A stretch of DNA of 31,522 nucleotides from CAYPNF01 sp964411985 (GTDB lineage Bacteria; Verrucomicrobiota; Verrucomicrobiia; Limisphaerales; J093), in the NCBI GenBank assembly GCA_964411985.1, contig CAYPNF010000081.1, positions 1 to 31,522 of the forward strand. The letters run 5' to 3'. The notes beneath the pieces are model-generated. The model searched no databases. It had not been told where the DNA came from and was given only the letters and a program-made list of their open reading frames with translations. This document shows positions 1-7,593 of the stretch, piece by piece. The position numbers and the translations under genes are program-made. Positions within the stretch are counted from its first letter, which is position 1, and every line of letters starts with the position of its first letter.

Positions 1-47
1 GCGTGGCGACGTACTTCAGGCCCCCAGCACCTCGCTCAAAATGAGAA

Positions 48-67
48 TTGCTGGATACATCCAGCAA
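48..67. repeat. Small perfect hairpin upstream of the toxin-antitoxin pair
   Basis: TTGCTGGA (48-55) and TCCAGCAA (60-67) form a perfect 8-bp stem with a 4-base TACA loop. There is no T-run on the forward side. Read on the reverse strand it is followed by a T-rich stretch, so it could be a weak terminator for a gene entering from the right. No other function is visible. Confidence 0.35.
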
Positions 68-96
68 CAAGATGAAATACCTTCCCGCATTGATTC

Positions 97-240
97 GTGC
101 CGAGAGCGATCATCGCCGATAGCAGCGCCCTAATCGCCTCGGTGCGTTACGACGACCTTGGCAGTGCCAACCCCTTCCGATCCATTATCGAGGCCGCCGG
201 GATTTCCCCCTTTGCCAACTATAGACCCCGAGGGGCTTGA
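97..240 (+). pseudogene. Possible PIN-domain toxin fragment (47 codons)
   Basis: A GTG-initiated frame of 47 codons ends at a TGA just before the antitoxin promoter. Its start reads approximately MPRAIIADSSALIASVRYD, which resembles the first beta strand and first catalytic aspartate of PIN-domain (VapC-like) ribonucleases. The rest of a PIN domain (about 130 residues, with further acidic residues) is absent. If the resemblance is real, this is a remnant of a toxin gene beside a living toxin-antitoxin pair. The similarity is short and could be chance. It could also be an unrelated small protein. Confidence 0.22.
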
Positions 241-265
241 CGCACTCCACTTCGTAAAACATAGT
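237..265 (+). promoter_or_regulatory. Predicted promoter of the toxin-antitoxin pair, with overlapping inverted repeat
   Basis: TTGACG (237-242) and CATAGT (260-265) are separated by 17 bases, a good sigma-70-type match. The antitoxin ATG is at 273, so transcription would start at or within a base or two of the start codon, giving a leaderless message; no Shine-Dalgarno sequence is present. The inverted repeat CGTAA (253-257) / TTACG (267-271) straddles the -10 box and is a candidate operator for autorepression by the AbrB-type antitoxin. Confidence 0.5.
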
Positions 266-272
266 ATTACGT

Positions 273-500
273 ATGGTTAAGAGCATCTGTAAGGTCGGCA
301 ACTCGCACGGCATCATTTTTGACGCTGCCTTGATGGAGTTGGCCCACCTCAAAGCTGGCGACCAAGTCAACGTGGAGGTTCACCCCGGAGGCACTATCAC
401 TCTGACCCCCCTGCGGCCACGTCCCTCGCGCGAGGAGGTTTCCCAAGTCGTGAAGTCCACGATGAAGGATTATGCCCGCACCATGAAGAGGCTCGCGTGA
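273..500 (+). CDS. AbrB/MazE-type antitoxin
   Basis: This 75-residue protein is a small DNA-binding antitoxin of the AbrB/MazE/SpoVT swapped-hairpin family. Residues 1-45 carry the usual pattern: KVGNSHGI near the start, an L.AGDQVNVEV strand and a TITLTPLRP strand. The C-terminal 25 residues are charged and probably form the flexible arm that binds and neutralises the toxin. It lies first in a two-gene operon and overlaps the Doc-like toxin by 4 bp (GTGA), so the two are probably translationally coupled. By family precedent it represses its own promoter, and the inverted repeat over the -10 box fits that role. The ATG at 273 is chosen because the domain begins immediately and a promoter is placed just upstream. 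Confidence 0.85.
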   Translation: MVKSICKVGNSHGIIFDAALMELAHLKAGDQVNVEVHPGGTITLTPLRPRPSREEVSQVVKSTMKDYARTMKRLA

Positions 501-934
501 ACCCCTCCGCGGAGAGCTGTTTTCACCTTACGGTGGAGATTGTGGTCGAGATCCACGCTGAGGCCGTGGCGAGATTTGGAGGGGTTGGCGGGGTGCGGGA
601 GAGTGCCTTGCTCGAATCCGCGGTCGCTGCGCCACAAGCAACCTTCGGGGGTAGTTCCCCTTACCAGGATTTGCCGGAGGTGGCTGCGGCCTATTTGTAT
701 TATCTGTGCAGGAACCACCCTTTCACCGATGGGAACAAACGCGCTGCCCTGGGCGCATGCATTGTGTTCTTGCGGCTCAACGGGATTGAACCCAGAGCCG
801 ATGGTCCGGAATGGGAGGATCTTGTCATGGGGATAGCTGCAGGTAGCCTGGACCGTGATGAAGCAACGGTTCGCCTTCGCCAACTCTTGCCTAAAGGAAA
901 ACAGGCAGGAGGCAGGAAGGCTGGGAGAGGTTGA
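497..934 (+). CDS. Doc/Fic-family toxin (death-on-curing type)
   Basis: This 145-residue protein matches the Doc branch of the Fic fold. The catalytic loop is HPFTDGNKR at residues 74-82: His74 is the general base, Asp78 the acidic loop residue, and Asn80, Lys81 and Arg82 bind phosphate. Phage P1 Doc inactivates EF-Tu by phosphorylation; other Fic proteins AMPylate, and the reaction here cannot be told from sequence. An early GGVRESALLESAV segment is also typical of Doc proteins. The GTG start at 497 overlaps the antitoxin stop by 4 bp. The last 14 residues are basic and glycine-rich and look like a non-conserved tail. P1 Doc pairs with Phd, whereas here the partner is an AbrB-type protein, a less textbook but known kind of pairing. 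Confidence 0.87.
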   Translation: MNPSAESCFHLTVEIVVEIHAEAVARFGGVGGVRESALLESAVAAPQATFGGSSPYQDLPEVAAAYLYYLCRNHPFTDGNKRAALGACIVFLRLNGIEPRADGPEWEDLVMGIAAGSLDRDEATVRLRQLLPKGKQAGGRKAGRG

Positions 935-962
935 TCGACATACGTTGGCCTCGTTGTATCCT
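935..962 (+). promoter_or_regulatory. Predicted promoter of the beta-helix gene
   Basis: TCGACA (935-940) is separated by 16 bases from TATCCT (957-962). The predicted start of transcription falls within a base or two of the ATG at 970, so this would again be a leaderless or near-leaderless message. The match is moderate and rests on spacing plus the absence of a Shine-Dalgarno sequence. Confidence 0.35.
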
Positions 963-969
963 CTTGCTT

Positions 970-2724
970 ATGCGGCACCGAATCCTGTTCCTGGCAGTAG
1001 TCCTATGCACTCCGCTCTTAGCCGCCACGTACGAAGTGGCCCAGCAGCATCCCCAGGCGGTGGATCAGGGCCCGGGGACCTCCGAACAGCCATGGAAGAC
1101 TCTAGCCGAAGCCGCGCGGAGAGTAGGTCCGGGCGATGTGGTGGTGATTCGAGCCGGGGTGTACCGGGAGAGGGTGGTCGTGAAAGCCAGCGGCACACCT
1201 GAGAATCACATTCGATTCGCGGCGGCACCGGGGGAGCAGGTGGTTTTGACCGGGGCGGACCCGCTTACAGGGTGGCAGCGCGCAGACCCAGACCAGCCGA
1301 TCTACCGTGTGCCTTGGCCACACCGCTTTATCACTTGGAACAAGAGCATGACTCATCCCGATGATGAATATCACCGGGTCATAGGTCGCTGCGAACAGGT
1401 GATGGTGAATGGCTACCTTCTCCGCCAGGTGCTTGACCCCAAACAGCTTGCCCCGGGGACCTTCCTGGTGGACACCGCCCAAAAGGCCCTGCTGGTGTGG
1501 GACACTGCCAACCGTGATCTGACCAAGCTTTCCGCCGAAGCCTCCGTGCGGCAGGAGATCCTGCGCGTGGAGGGTGAGTATGTTCAGTTGCGGGGGTTGA
1601 TCTTTCGGTACGCGGCCAACATGGCTCAACACGGGGCGGTGGTGCTGGCGGGAAGGCACAACCAGATGGAGGACTGTGTGGTGGAGTCGATGAACTCCAG
1701 CGGTGCCACCTTTCAAGGGCCCGAGGCGGTCGTGCGCCACTGCGTTTTCCGTGACAATGGGCAGTTGGGTTTTGGCGCCAGCCGGGCTCACGGCCTGCTC
1801 TTTAGCGAATGCCTGGTGGAAAACAATAACGTCAAGGGCTTCGATCGCGGTTGGGAAGCAGGTGGTAATAAACTGGCCCTCTGTCGGGACGCGGTTCTGG
1901 AGCGAAGCCGGTTCGTGCGCAACCGTGGCAACGGGATTTGGTTCGACATTGGCAACACGAATTGCACGGTGCGCCAGTGTCTGATTGCGGACAATGAGGA
2001 CGCCGGCATTTTCTACGAGATCTCTTTCAGCCTGCACGCGCACGATAACGTTCTTGTGCGAAACGGTTTGGCCACGACGCCGGGTGCGTGGGGTGCCCAG
2101 GCGGGCATTTCGCTCTCCAGCAGCCCGGGTTGTGTGATCGAGAGAAACCTCATCGCAGCGAATCGTGAGGGCTTTAACTTTCGCGAGCAGCTGCGCACAA
2201 CCCCCACGATTGAGGACCGCGCCGAGCGCCCGGTCTGGAATCACGACCAGATCATCCGCCAGAACCTCCTGGTCTACAATCGCGACGCCCAAGTATGGGG
2301 CTGGTTCGATGTGAAGGATGGCCGGCACTGGCCGCGAACCAACGCACCGGTGCGTGAGGCGACTTCGCCCAGGGGTGCACCGGCTGCGGACATCGCTGCC
2401 CCTTACGTGGCCAAATCTGACGACGGCCAACCGCAGGGCTTGTCCTTGGATTCCCTTCGGTTGCGATTCGAGAAGAACTTCTATTTCGCCGGTTCAGGAC
2501 AGGGTTGGTTCCGTTGGGGCCCCACCTGGGCTCGCCACGCCACATACGCAAACCTCAGCGAATTCCAGTCCGGCCTGGGCATCGACGCCGGGGGGCGCTG
2601 TTTTGACCCGGATTTCTCAAATCTCGGCCGGTTGGACTTCCGGGTCGGTGCCGACACGATGGCTTCACTCAAGGACTCTTATCCACGCGGCCCAGTCCCC
2701 GGGGTGACGCTCGGAACCAAATAG
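970..2724 (+). CDS. Secreted right-handed parallel beta-helix protein (polysaccharide-lyase-like)
   Basis: This 584-residue protein has a clear Sec signal peptide (MRHRILFLAVVLCTPLLAA). The first 70 residues of the mature part resemble the DUF1565-type opening of beta-helix proteins: 'GTSEQPWKTLAEAA' followed by 'GPGDVVVIRAGVYRERVVV'. A long middle region has repeated N-x-x-[IV] turns such as NGIWFDIGN, DNEDAGIFYE and GCVIERNLIAANREG, typical of stacked coils in pectate lyases and alginate-type lyases. No catalytic residues can be assigned with confidence, so it may be a lyase, a glycoside hydrolase or a binding protein. An upstream in-frame TTG at 931 would add 13 residues before the signal peptide; the ATG at 970 fits better. 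It follows the toxin gene closely but has its own candidate promoter. Confidence 0.8.
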   Translation: MRHRILFLAVVLCTPLLAATYEVAQQHPQAVDQGPGTSEQPWKTLAEAARRVGPGDVVVIRAGVYRERVVVKASGTPENHIRFAAAPGEQVVLTGADPLTGWQRADPDQPIYRVPWPHRFITWNKSMTHPDDEYHRVIGRCEQVMVNGYLLRQVLDPKQLAPGTFLVDTAQKALLVWDTANRDLTKLSAEASVRQEILRVEGEYVQLRGLIFRYAANMAQHGAVVLAGRHNQMEDCVVESMNSSGATFQGPEAVVRHCVFRDNGQLGFGASRAHGLLFSECLVENNNVKGFDRGWEAGGNKLALCRDAVLERSRFVRNRGNGIWFDIGNTNCTVRQCLIADNEDAGIFYEISFSLHAHDNVLVRNGLATTPGAWGAQAGISLSSSPGCVIERNLIAANREGFNFREQLRTTPTIEDRAERPVWNHDQIIRQNLLVYNRDAQVWGWFDVKDGRHWPRTNAPVREATSPRGAPAADIAAPYVAKSDDGQPQGLSLDSLRLRFEKNFYFAGSGQGWFRWGPTWARHATYANLSEFQSGLGIDAGGRCFDPDFSNLGRLDFRVGADTMASLKDSYPRGPVPGVTLGTK

Positions 2725-2887
2725 TGCTGCGCGGCTGCGCCGAACCCATGAATGGGTCGCCGGTGACGCACTGGCCCTGGAGCGGTTCGGGAAGGTCGAC
2801 AAACATCGGCTTCGTTGCCTTCGCCCTCGCCCGATCCAGCGCTCATCGGGTTGATTTCTCTTCGTGCGTTCTCTGCATCGTGGGTGC

Positions 2888-5278
2888 ATGATCCTTCCCA
2901 TGGACACCGCTTGGAATCGCCTCATCTCGGCTTTCGGGTTGGCGCTGGCTGTCGCCTGTTCCGCCGCCCCGCAGAAGCATGGCAAAGTGGAACTGTTGCG
3001 CGACCACTGGGGCATCCCTCACGTGTTTGCCGAAACCGACGCCGGGGCGATGTATGGACTGGGCTATGCGACAGCTCAGGAGCGCGGGTTTCAGATGACC
3101 TACGGTTTGCGGGTGATGCAGGGGCGGCTTGCCGAAGTGATTGGTGCCCGGCAAAAAGGGGGCAGGAAAGAGACAGCGCTGGAGAATGACCGCAAAATGC
3201 GAACGTTCGGTTGGGCAAGGGCCGCCTCTCGCATAGCTTCGAATCTCGATTCTGACACTCGGGCGCTCTTGGAGGCCTATTGCGAGGGGGTGAACGAGAG
3301 TTTTGCCGCGCAGCAGGCGTCTGGAAAGCTACATCCCCTCTTTCGACAACTTGAAGTGACCCCGGAACCATGGACCCCTGCCGATTGTCTTTTGAGTTGG
3401 TGGCACGTGGCCCAGTTCTTTGCCGGCGACGGCACCCGTGACTTGATGGTATGGCGCAACAGAACCCAGCCGCAGCCGGGCCAACCCCCGCCGCCCCAAC
3501 CTAGCACGCGTTGGTCGGACGATTCCGCGGCGGTCGTTCAGCGAGGGGACGTTAGTGAGGCGTGGCTTAGGGAGGTGGAGCAATACTGTTCAGCCCATGG
3601 CTGGGGCGGAGGGGCACAGGTTCCCACCAACGAGACCCCTAAGTTCAGTCACGCCTGGGTCGTGGGAGGCAAGAAGACCACGACCGGGTCCGCCGTGCTG
3701 GTGAGTGATCCGCAAACCCCGGTGCGCAACCCCTCTCTTTGGATGGAATTCCACGTGAAAGGCAAAAGTTTCGATGCGCGAGGGGTGGGCATGCCGGGGA
3801 GTCCAGGACTGCTGATCGGGTTCAACAAGCGCGTGGCGTGGGGCTTGACGGCGTTGGGCGCGGACCAGGCCGATCTCTTCCGTCTGGAAACTTCCGCCGA
3901 GCATCCGGATGCGTATCGCTGGAATGGGCAGTGGCGAAAAATGGAGGTGCGTACGGAAAAGATCGCCGTGAAAGGCGGTTCTTCCACCACCTTGACCATC
4001 CGGGAAACGCATCTGGGTCCGGTGGTTTCGGAGTTCAGCTTCCGGCAACCCGGAGACCCAGAGGTGGCTCTGAAGAGGGTGCCGCTCTGTGAGACCAATC
4101 GTGACACCCTGCAAGGGGTATTTGCGATGATGCGGGCCAAGGATGCCAAATCGTTTCAGCAGGCATTGGCGGGTTGGCATTTCCCTTCAGCCAACTGCGT
4201 CTATGGTGACGCGGAGGGTCACGTTGGTTTTGCGGTTCTGGGTGCCATTCCGGTGCGTTCGCGTGCATCCGGAGATGGGCGCGGAGATGAGGCCCTGCCT
4301 GGAACAGGCGACGGCGATGATTGGCAGGGATATGTTCCGGCGGGCCTGCTCCCCCAGGTTCAGGACCCGGGACAAGGTCTTTTGCTGAGTGCCAACCACC
4401 GGCCGATCGGTTCCTTCTATCAGGTGCCTTTGGGTACCAGCACCGGCTCGATGGGGGACACGATTCGCTCCTGGCGGCTTCGCGAGCGGCTTGCGGCCAA
4501 GGATCGTTTCAGCCCCGCGGATGTGTTGGACGTGCACTATGACACCGTCAACCCGGCCCGCAGGGAGATCGTGCGCCTGGGGCTGCACTTGCGCGATCAC
4601 CAACCCGGATCCTTGTCCGATGCGTCCGGGAAAGCCCTGGCGGCCTTGGAGAAATGGTTGGCAGCGGGGGCGAGCAGCGACCTCAAGTCGGAGCAGGCCG
4701 AACTGGCCACCCGTCTGAGCACCTTCTTTCGATTCGTGGTGACTCCCTTGGCCCGGAAGTACGGCGGGGGCGAGTCAGGTTTAGCCCGGTTTCTCAAGGA
4801 CGCCTCCGCGCGCATGGGAAAGGATCCGAAGGCTCAGTTTGACGCGGACGAGTGCGAGTTCATCGACAAGGTTCTCTCAGAAGCTTGGAATGCCGGAGGG
4901 GTACCGGGAAGGAATGGCGCCAACTCGCGCGCGCAGGGAACGCGAAGCGGTTCCCAGACTCCTTCGATGGGTTGGTTCGACAGCCTGGACGGCTATGGTT
5001 CGCTCGATCCTGCCCAGGATGCCAAGCAACCTGGCATTACGTGCTTGGACGGGCAAACCATTCATTGCCAGTCAGCGCAATCGTACACCCAGTGGGTCCC
5101 CTTGCACGATGTAGACCAATCGCAGACGATTTGCCCCACGGGCCACAGTGACCGACCTGACAGCCGGTATCGCAAAAGCACGATGGAGCTTTGGGGTGGT
5201 GCAAAACTGCATCCAGCACCCTTGAGCCGTGAGGCAGTGGAACGAGTTGCCAGCGAGCGCACGACCCTTCAGCCCTGA
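2888..5278 (+). CDS. Penicillin-acylase-family N-terminal-nucleophile hydrolase, exported
   Basis: This 796-residue protein belongs to the penicillin amidase (S45) family, which covers penicillin acylases, N-acyl-homoserine-lactone acylases and related amidases. The N-terminal part has the family opening 'LLRDHWGIPHVFAETDAGAMYGLGYATAQER', given here only as a description of positions 30-60. The precursor would cut itself before Ser254 in the KFSHAW motif, making Ser the N-terminal nucleophile of the beta chain. Downstream landmarks are NPSLWMEFHVKG, GSPGLLIGFNKRVAWGLTA and PSANCVYGDAEGHVG. A hydrophobic N-terminus (LISAFGLALAVACSAAP) indicates export to the periplasm. The ATG at 2888 is used; 2900 is also possible, and a GTG at 2864 is less likely. 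It ends 10 bp before apbE. The true amide substrate is unknown. Confidence 0.87.
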   Translation: MILPMDTAWNRLISAFGLALAVACSAAPQKHGKVELLRDHWGIPHVFAETDAGAMYGLGYATAQERGFQMTYGLRVMQGRLAEVIGARQKGGRKETALENDRKMRTFGWARAASRIASNLDSDTRALLEAYCEGVNESFAAQQASGKLHPLFRQLEVTPEPWTPADCLLSWWHVAQFFAGDGTRDLMVWRNRTQPQPGQPPPPQPSTRWSDDSAAVVQRGDVSEAWLREVEQYCSAHGWGGGAQVPTNETPKFSHAWVVGGKKTTTGSAVLVSDPQTPVRNPSLWMEFHVKGKSFDARGVGMPGSPGLLIGFNKRVAWGLTALGADQADLFRLETSAEHPDAYRWNGQWRKMEVRTEKIAVKGGSSTTLTIRETHLGPVVSEFSFRQPGDPEVALKRVPLCETNRDTLQGVFAMMRAKDAKSFQQALAGWHFPSANCVYGDAEGHVGFAVLGAIPVRSRASGDGRGDEALPGTGDGDDWQGYVPAGLLPQVQDPGQGLLLSANHRPIGSFYQVPLGTSTGSMGDTIRSWRLRERLAAKDRFSPADVLDVHYDTVNPARREIVRLGLHLRDHQPGSLSDASGKALAALEKWLAAGASSDLKSEQAELATRLSTFFRFVVTPLARKYGGGESGLARFLKDASARMGKDPKAQFDADECEFIDKVLSEAWNAGGVPGRNGANSRAQGTRSGSQTPSMGWFDSLDGYGSLDPAQDAKQPGITCLDGQTIHCQSAQSYTQWVPLHDVDQSQTICPTGHSDRPDSRYRKSTMELWGGAKLHPAPLSREAVERVASERTTLQP

Positions 5279-5288
5279 AAACCGCTCG

Positions 5289-6359
5289 ATGGAAGATTCT
5301 TCGAACCACTGGCCCGCCAGAGTCGCTGTGCCGCGCCGTGAGTTTCTCATGGCGCTGGGTGCTGGGTTGGCTTCGCCGATTTGCGCTGCAGCAGGCGAGA
5401 CTCACCCGTCAGGTCGTGAGACTCCCCGGCAATCGGCAAATTTGCCCGGTTCAGGCGTGGGTCTCCAAAGACATGCCTGGTCACAACCGGTGTTCGGCAC
5501 GGAAGGGAAGTTCATCGTGCTGCACGAAGACCCTGCGCTGGTCGCACGGGTCAAGGCGGTGGTATCCAGGGAGCTTCAAGAGGTCGAGAAGGTGCTGAGC
5601 TTGTACCGTCCGGACAGCCATCTCTGCCGCCTGAACAGGGAAGGTGAACTTGCCGAGCCTCATCCCTTTATGCTGGAGGTTTTGCTGAAGGCACAGCGCC
5701 TCTCCGAGCTCACCGGTGGGGCCTTCGACGTGACCGTTCAACCGCTGTGGGACCTGTACGCCACGGCCAAGGCGGCTGGCAGGATCCCAGGACCCGATGA
5801 AATCGAGCAAACTCGGCAGAGAGTGAACTGGCGGAAGTTAACGGTCAGCAGGAACCGGATTCGACTTGGTGAGAAAGGGATGGCGGTGACTTTGAATGCT
5901 CTGGGACAGGGCTTCGCAGCAGACCGCGTTCTTGCGGTGTTGCGGGGGCATTCAATCCAGCATGCGCTGGTGAACACAGGCGAGGTGGGCGCGATGGGTC
6001 GCAAGGAGGGCGGGGAGTGTTGGAAACTGGGCATTCAGCACCCGCGAGTCCAAGAAGCTTACGTGGGTTTGGCAAAACTCGAAGACTGCTGCATGGCAAC
6101 CTCAGGCGATTACGCCACTCGGTTTAGTGAGGAGCAGAACCATATCTTTGATCCGGGCACCGGCAGATCGCCTCGTGAATTGTCCAGTGCGACCGTGGTG
6201 GCACGCACCGGACTCGATGCAGACGCCCTTGCCACTGCGATCCTGGTGGTGGGGCGGGAGAAAGGGCTCCAGTTGCTGGCATCGCTTCCAGGGGCGGAGG
6301 GATTCCTGGTCTGCAAAGATGGACAAACGAGTTACACGCCTGGCTTTCCCCTGGGATGA
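5289..6359 (+). CDS. apbE: FAD:protein FMN transferase (ApbE), Tat-exported
   Basis: ApbE attaches FMN from FAD to a threonine in exported flavoproteins. This 356-residue protein has a twin-arginine signal (VPRREFLMALGAGLA, Arg16-Arg17) and the family motifs in order: LTGGAFDVTVQPL (141-153), LNALGQGFAADRV (202-214), VNTGEVGAMG (228-237), ATSGDY (270-275), IFDPGTG (286-292) and LDADALATAI (309-318). The last two supply the magnesium and FAD contacts. The ATG at 5289 places the twin arginines normally; a GTG at 5229 would overlap the acylase. The gene lies 4 bp before a gene whose product carries the FMN acceptor motif DMTSGAT, so that protein is its likely substrate. The DGG-type loop reads NTGEVG rather than the more usual N.GGD, a mild variation. 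Confidence 0.92.
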   Translation: MEDSSNHWPARVAVPRREFLMALGAGLASPICAAAGETHPSGRETPRQSANLPGSGVGLQRHAWSQPVFGTEGKFIVLHEDPALVARVKAVVSRELQEVEKVLSLYRPDSHLCRLNREGELAEPHPFMLEVLLKAQRLSELTGGAFDVTVQPLWDLYATAKAAGRIPGPDEIEQTRQRVNWRKLTVSRNRIRLGEKGMAVTLNALGQGFAADRVLAVLRGHSIQHALVNTGEVGAMGRKEGGECWKLGIQHPRVQEAYVGLAKLEDCCMATSGDYATRFSEEQNHIFDPGTGRSPRELSSATVVARTGLDADALATAILVVGREKGLQLLASLPGAEGFLVCKDGQTSYTPGFPLG

Positions 6360-6363
6360 TCGA

Positions 6364-7584
6364 ATGATAATCAGCGTGATAAGAAATATGCAGGATACAG
6401 GCGCAGTCTCGAAATGGAGGCCCCCCTTCTGCTGTATGGCTGGACTGGGGATGCTCTGGCTCCTTTGCGTTGGCTCTATGGCAGGGGCCTGCGCCGGTGC
6501 GCCGGAGTCCCCCCCGCAGGCAACAGGCAACGCAAAGCGGGAGGATCCGCGACCCGCTTCCACTTCCGTAGCGGCGAAACATCCTCGGTCCCGCGCTGAA
6601 GTCGAAGCGCTCATCAGCAAGGCCGGAACCACGACCCCGGATTGGTGGAACACGGTCCAAGTGAAACATCCTCCGACCCTGGATCTCACCTGGGCCGACC
6701 CTGGCAAGGAATGGGATGCGCAAAAAAATCTCGGCCAATACATCTGGGATGTGATCAACCCCAACCCTTCGCGATGGCGTGAGGGTGTGCGGCTTCTTCA
6801 TCACGTCCTTACGGTCAACAAAGACGACCGGGCGAAAGTGGAGAAGACCGCCGAGGCCCTGGCCCGCATGTACCAGAATCTGCTGCAAGACTGGGCGCGT
6901 GCCGCCTTCTGGTGGCGGAAAACCGCGCAATGGGGTGGCTACGATGAGTCGGCTTTTTCTCTGGAGTTAGGCGAATGCTATTGGCGGCTGGGTAGCCGGG
7001 AGATGTGTGTGGCGTTGATCTCGAGGTTGGAGTCCGATGATACCCGGAACGGGAGCCTGATCAAACTCTGGGCTGACTTGGGCGAGTTCGACCGGGCTTT
7101 GAAGCTTGCGGAAAGCAAGGCGGCCTCGGGTGAGAAGGACTCCGCCTACCTTGTCGCCGGCGACGTCTGCCGCCTGGCTGGCAAATATGAGCAGGCTTTG
7201 GCCTATTACCGCAAGGCTGCTGCCGCTTCGGAGGGTACGCGCGACATGAAGCGCAACAAGGAACGCGCCCTGGCAAGCATGGAGGCCATTCAGTTGTTCG
7301 ACACCTTGGACTTAGCGCGGGTGACGGATGGAACTTACCAGAGCAGTTCCATCGCGTATAACGGGCCGGTGAAGGTGGAAGTCACGGTGAAGAGCGGACG
7401 CATTGAGTCGGTGAAAGTGGTGGAGCATACGGAGAAGCAGTTCTATTCCGCCATCACCGATACCACCGCGCGGATCATCGACAAGCAAGGCGTTCGCGGC
7501 GTTGACATGACCAGTGGAGCCACCGTTACCGCTGAGGCGATTGTCAATGCAGCGGCCAAAGCCCTGGCCAGTGGCATGAAGTGA
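6364..7584 (+). CDS. Exported TPR protein with C-terminal covalent FMN-binding domain
   Basis: This 406-residue protein starts with a hydrophobic export signal (about residues 20-45). It continues with a proline-rich linker, then helical repeats from about 110 to 310 with TPR-like pairs such as 'GEFDRALKLAESKA' and 'GKYEQALAYYRKAAA'. It ends in an FMN_bind domain (about 322-404) of the NqrC/RnfG type. The flavinylation motif D-x-x-S-G-A-T is present as DMTSGAT, placing FMN on Thr387. The ATG at 6364 lies 4 bp after the apbE stop; 6388 is an alternative. The neighbouring transferase and the iron-sulfur protein downstream indicate that this is the flavin-carrying partner in an electron-transfer chain. 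Its TPR part probably docks a partner protein; which one is not visible. Confidence 0.85.
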   Translation: MIISVIRNMQDTGAVSKWRPPFCCMAGLGMLWLLCVGSMAGACAGAPESPPQATGNAKREDPRPASTSVAAKHPRSRAEVEALISKAGTTTPDWWNTVQVKHPPTLDLTWADPGKEWDAQKNLGQYIWDVINPNPSRWREGVRLLHHVLTVNKDDRAKVEKTAEALARMYQNLLQDWARAAFWWRKTAQWGGYDESAFSLELGECYWRLGSREMCVALISRLESDDTRNGSLIKLWADLGEFDRALKLAESKAASGEKDSAYLVAGDVCRLAGKYEQALAYYRKAAAASEGTRDMKRNKERALASMEAIQLFDTLDLARVTDGTYQSSSIAYNGPVKVEVTVKSGRIESVKVVEHTEKQFYSAITDTTARIIDKQGVRGVDMTSGATVTAEAIVNAAAKALASGMK

Positions 7585-7588
7585 GAGG
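7583..7588 (+). promoter_or_regulatory. Shine-Dalgarno sequence that decides a TTG start
   Basis: GAGAGG lies 5 bases before the TTG at 7594 and overlaps the stop codon of the FMN-binding protein. No in-frame ATG exists before the second membrane segment, so this ribosome site supports the TTG as the true start and suggests translational coupling. It is one of few clear Shine-Dalgarno sequences in the window. Confidence 0.55.
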
Positions 7589-7593
7589 CTTGC

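Noticed and set aside
1102..2430. 442-codon reverse-strand open frame inside the beta-helix gene
   Set aside because: It mirrors the forward gene, has no recognisable domain or signal and is rich in Arg, His and Pro, as expected of an antisense shadow in GC-rich DNA.
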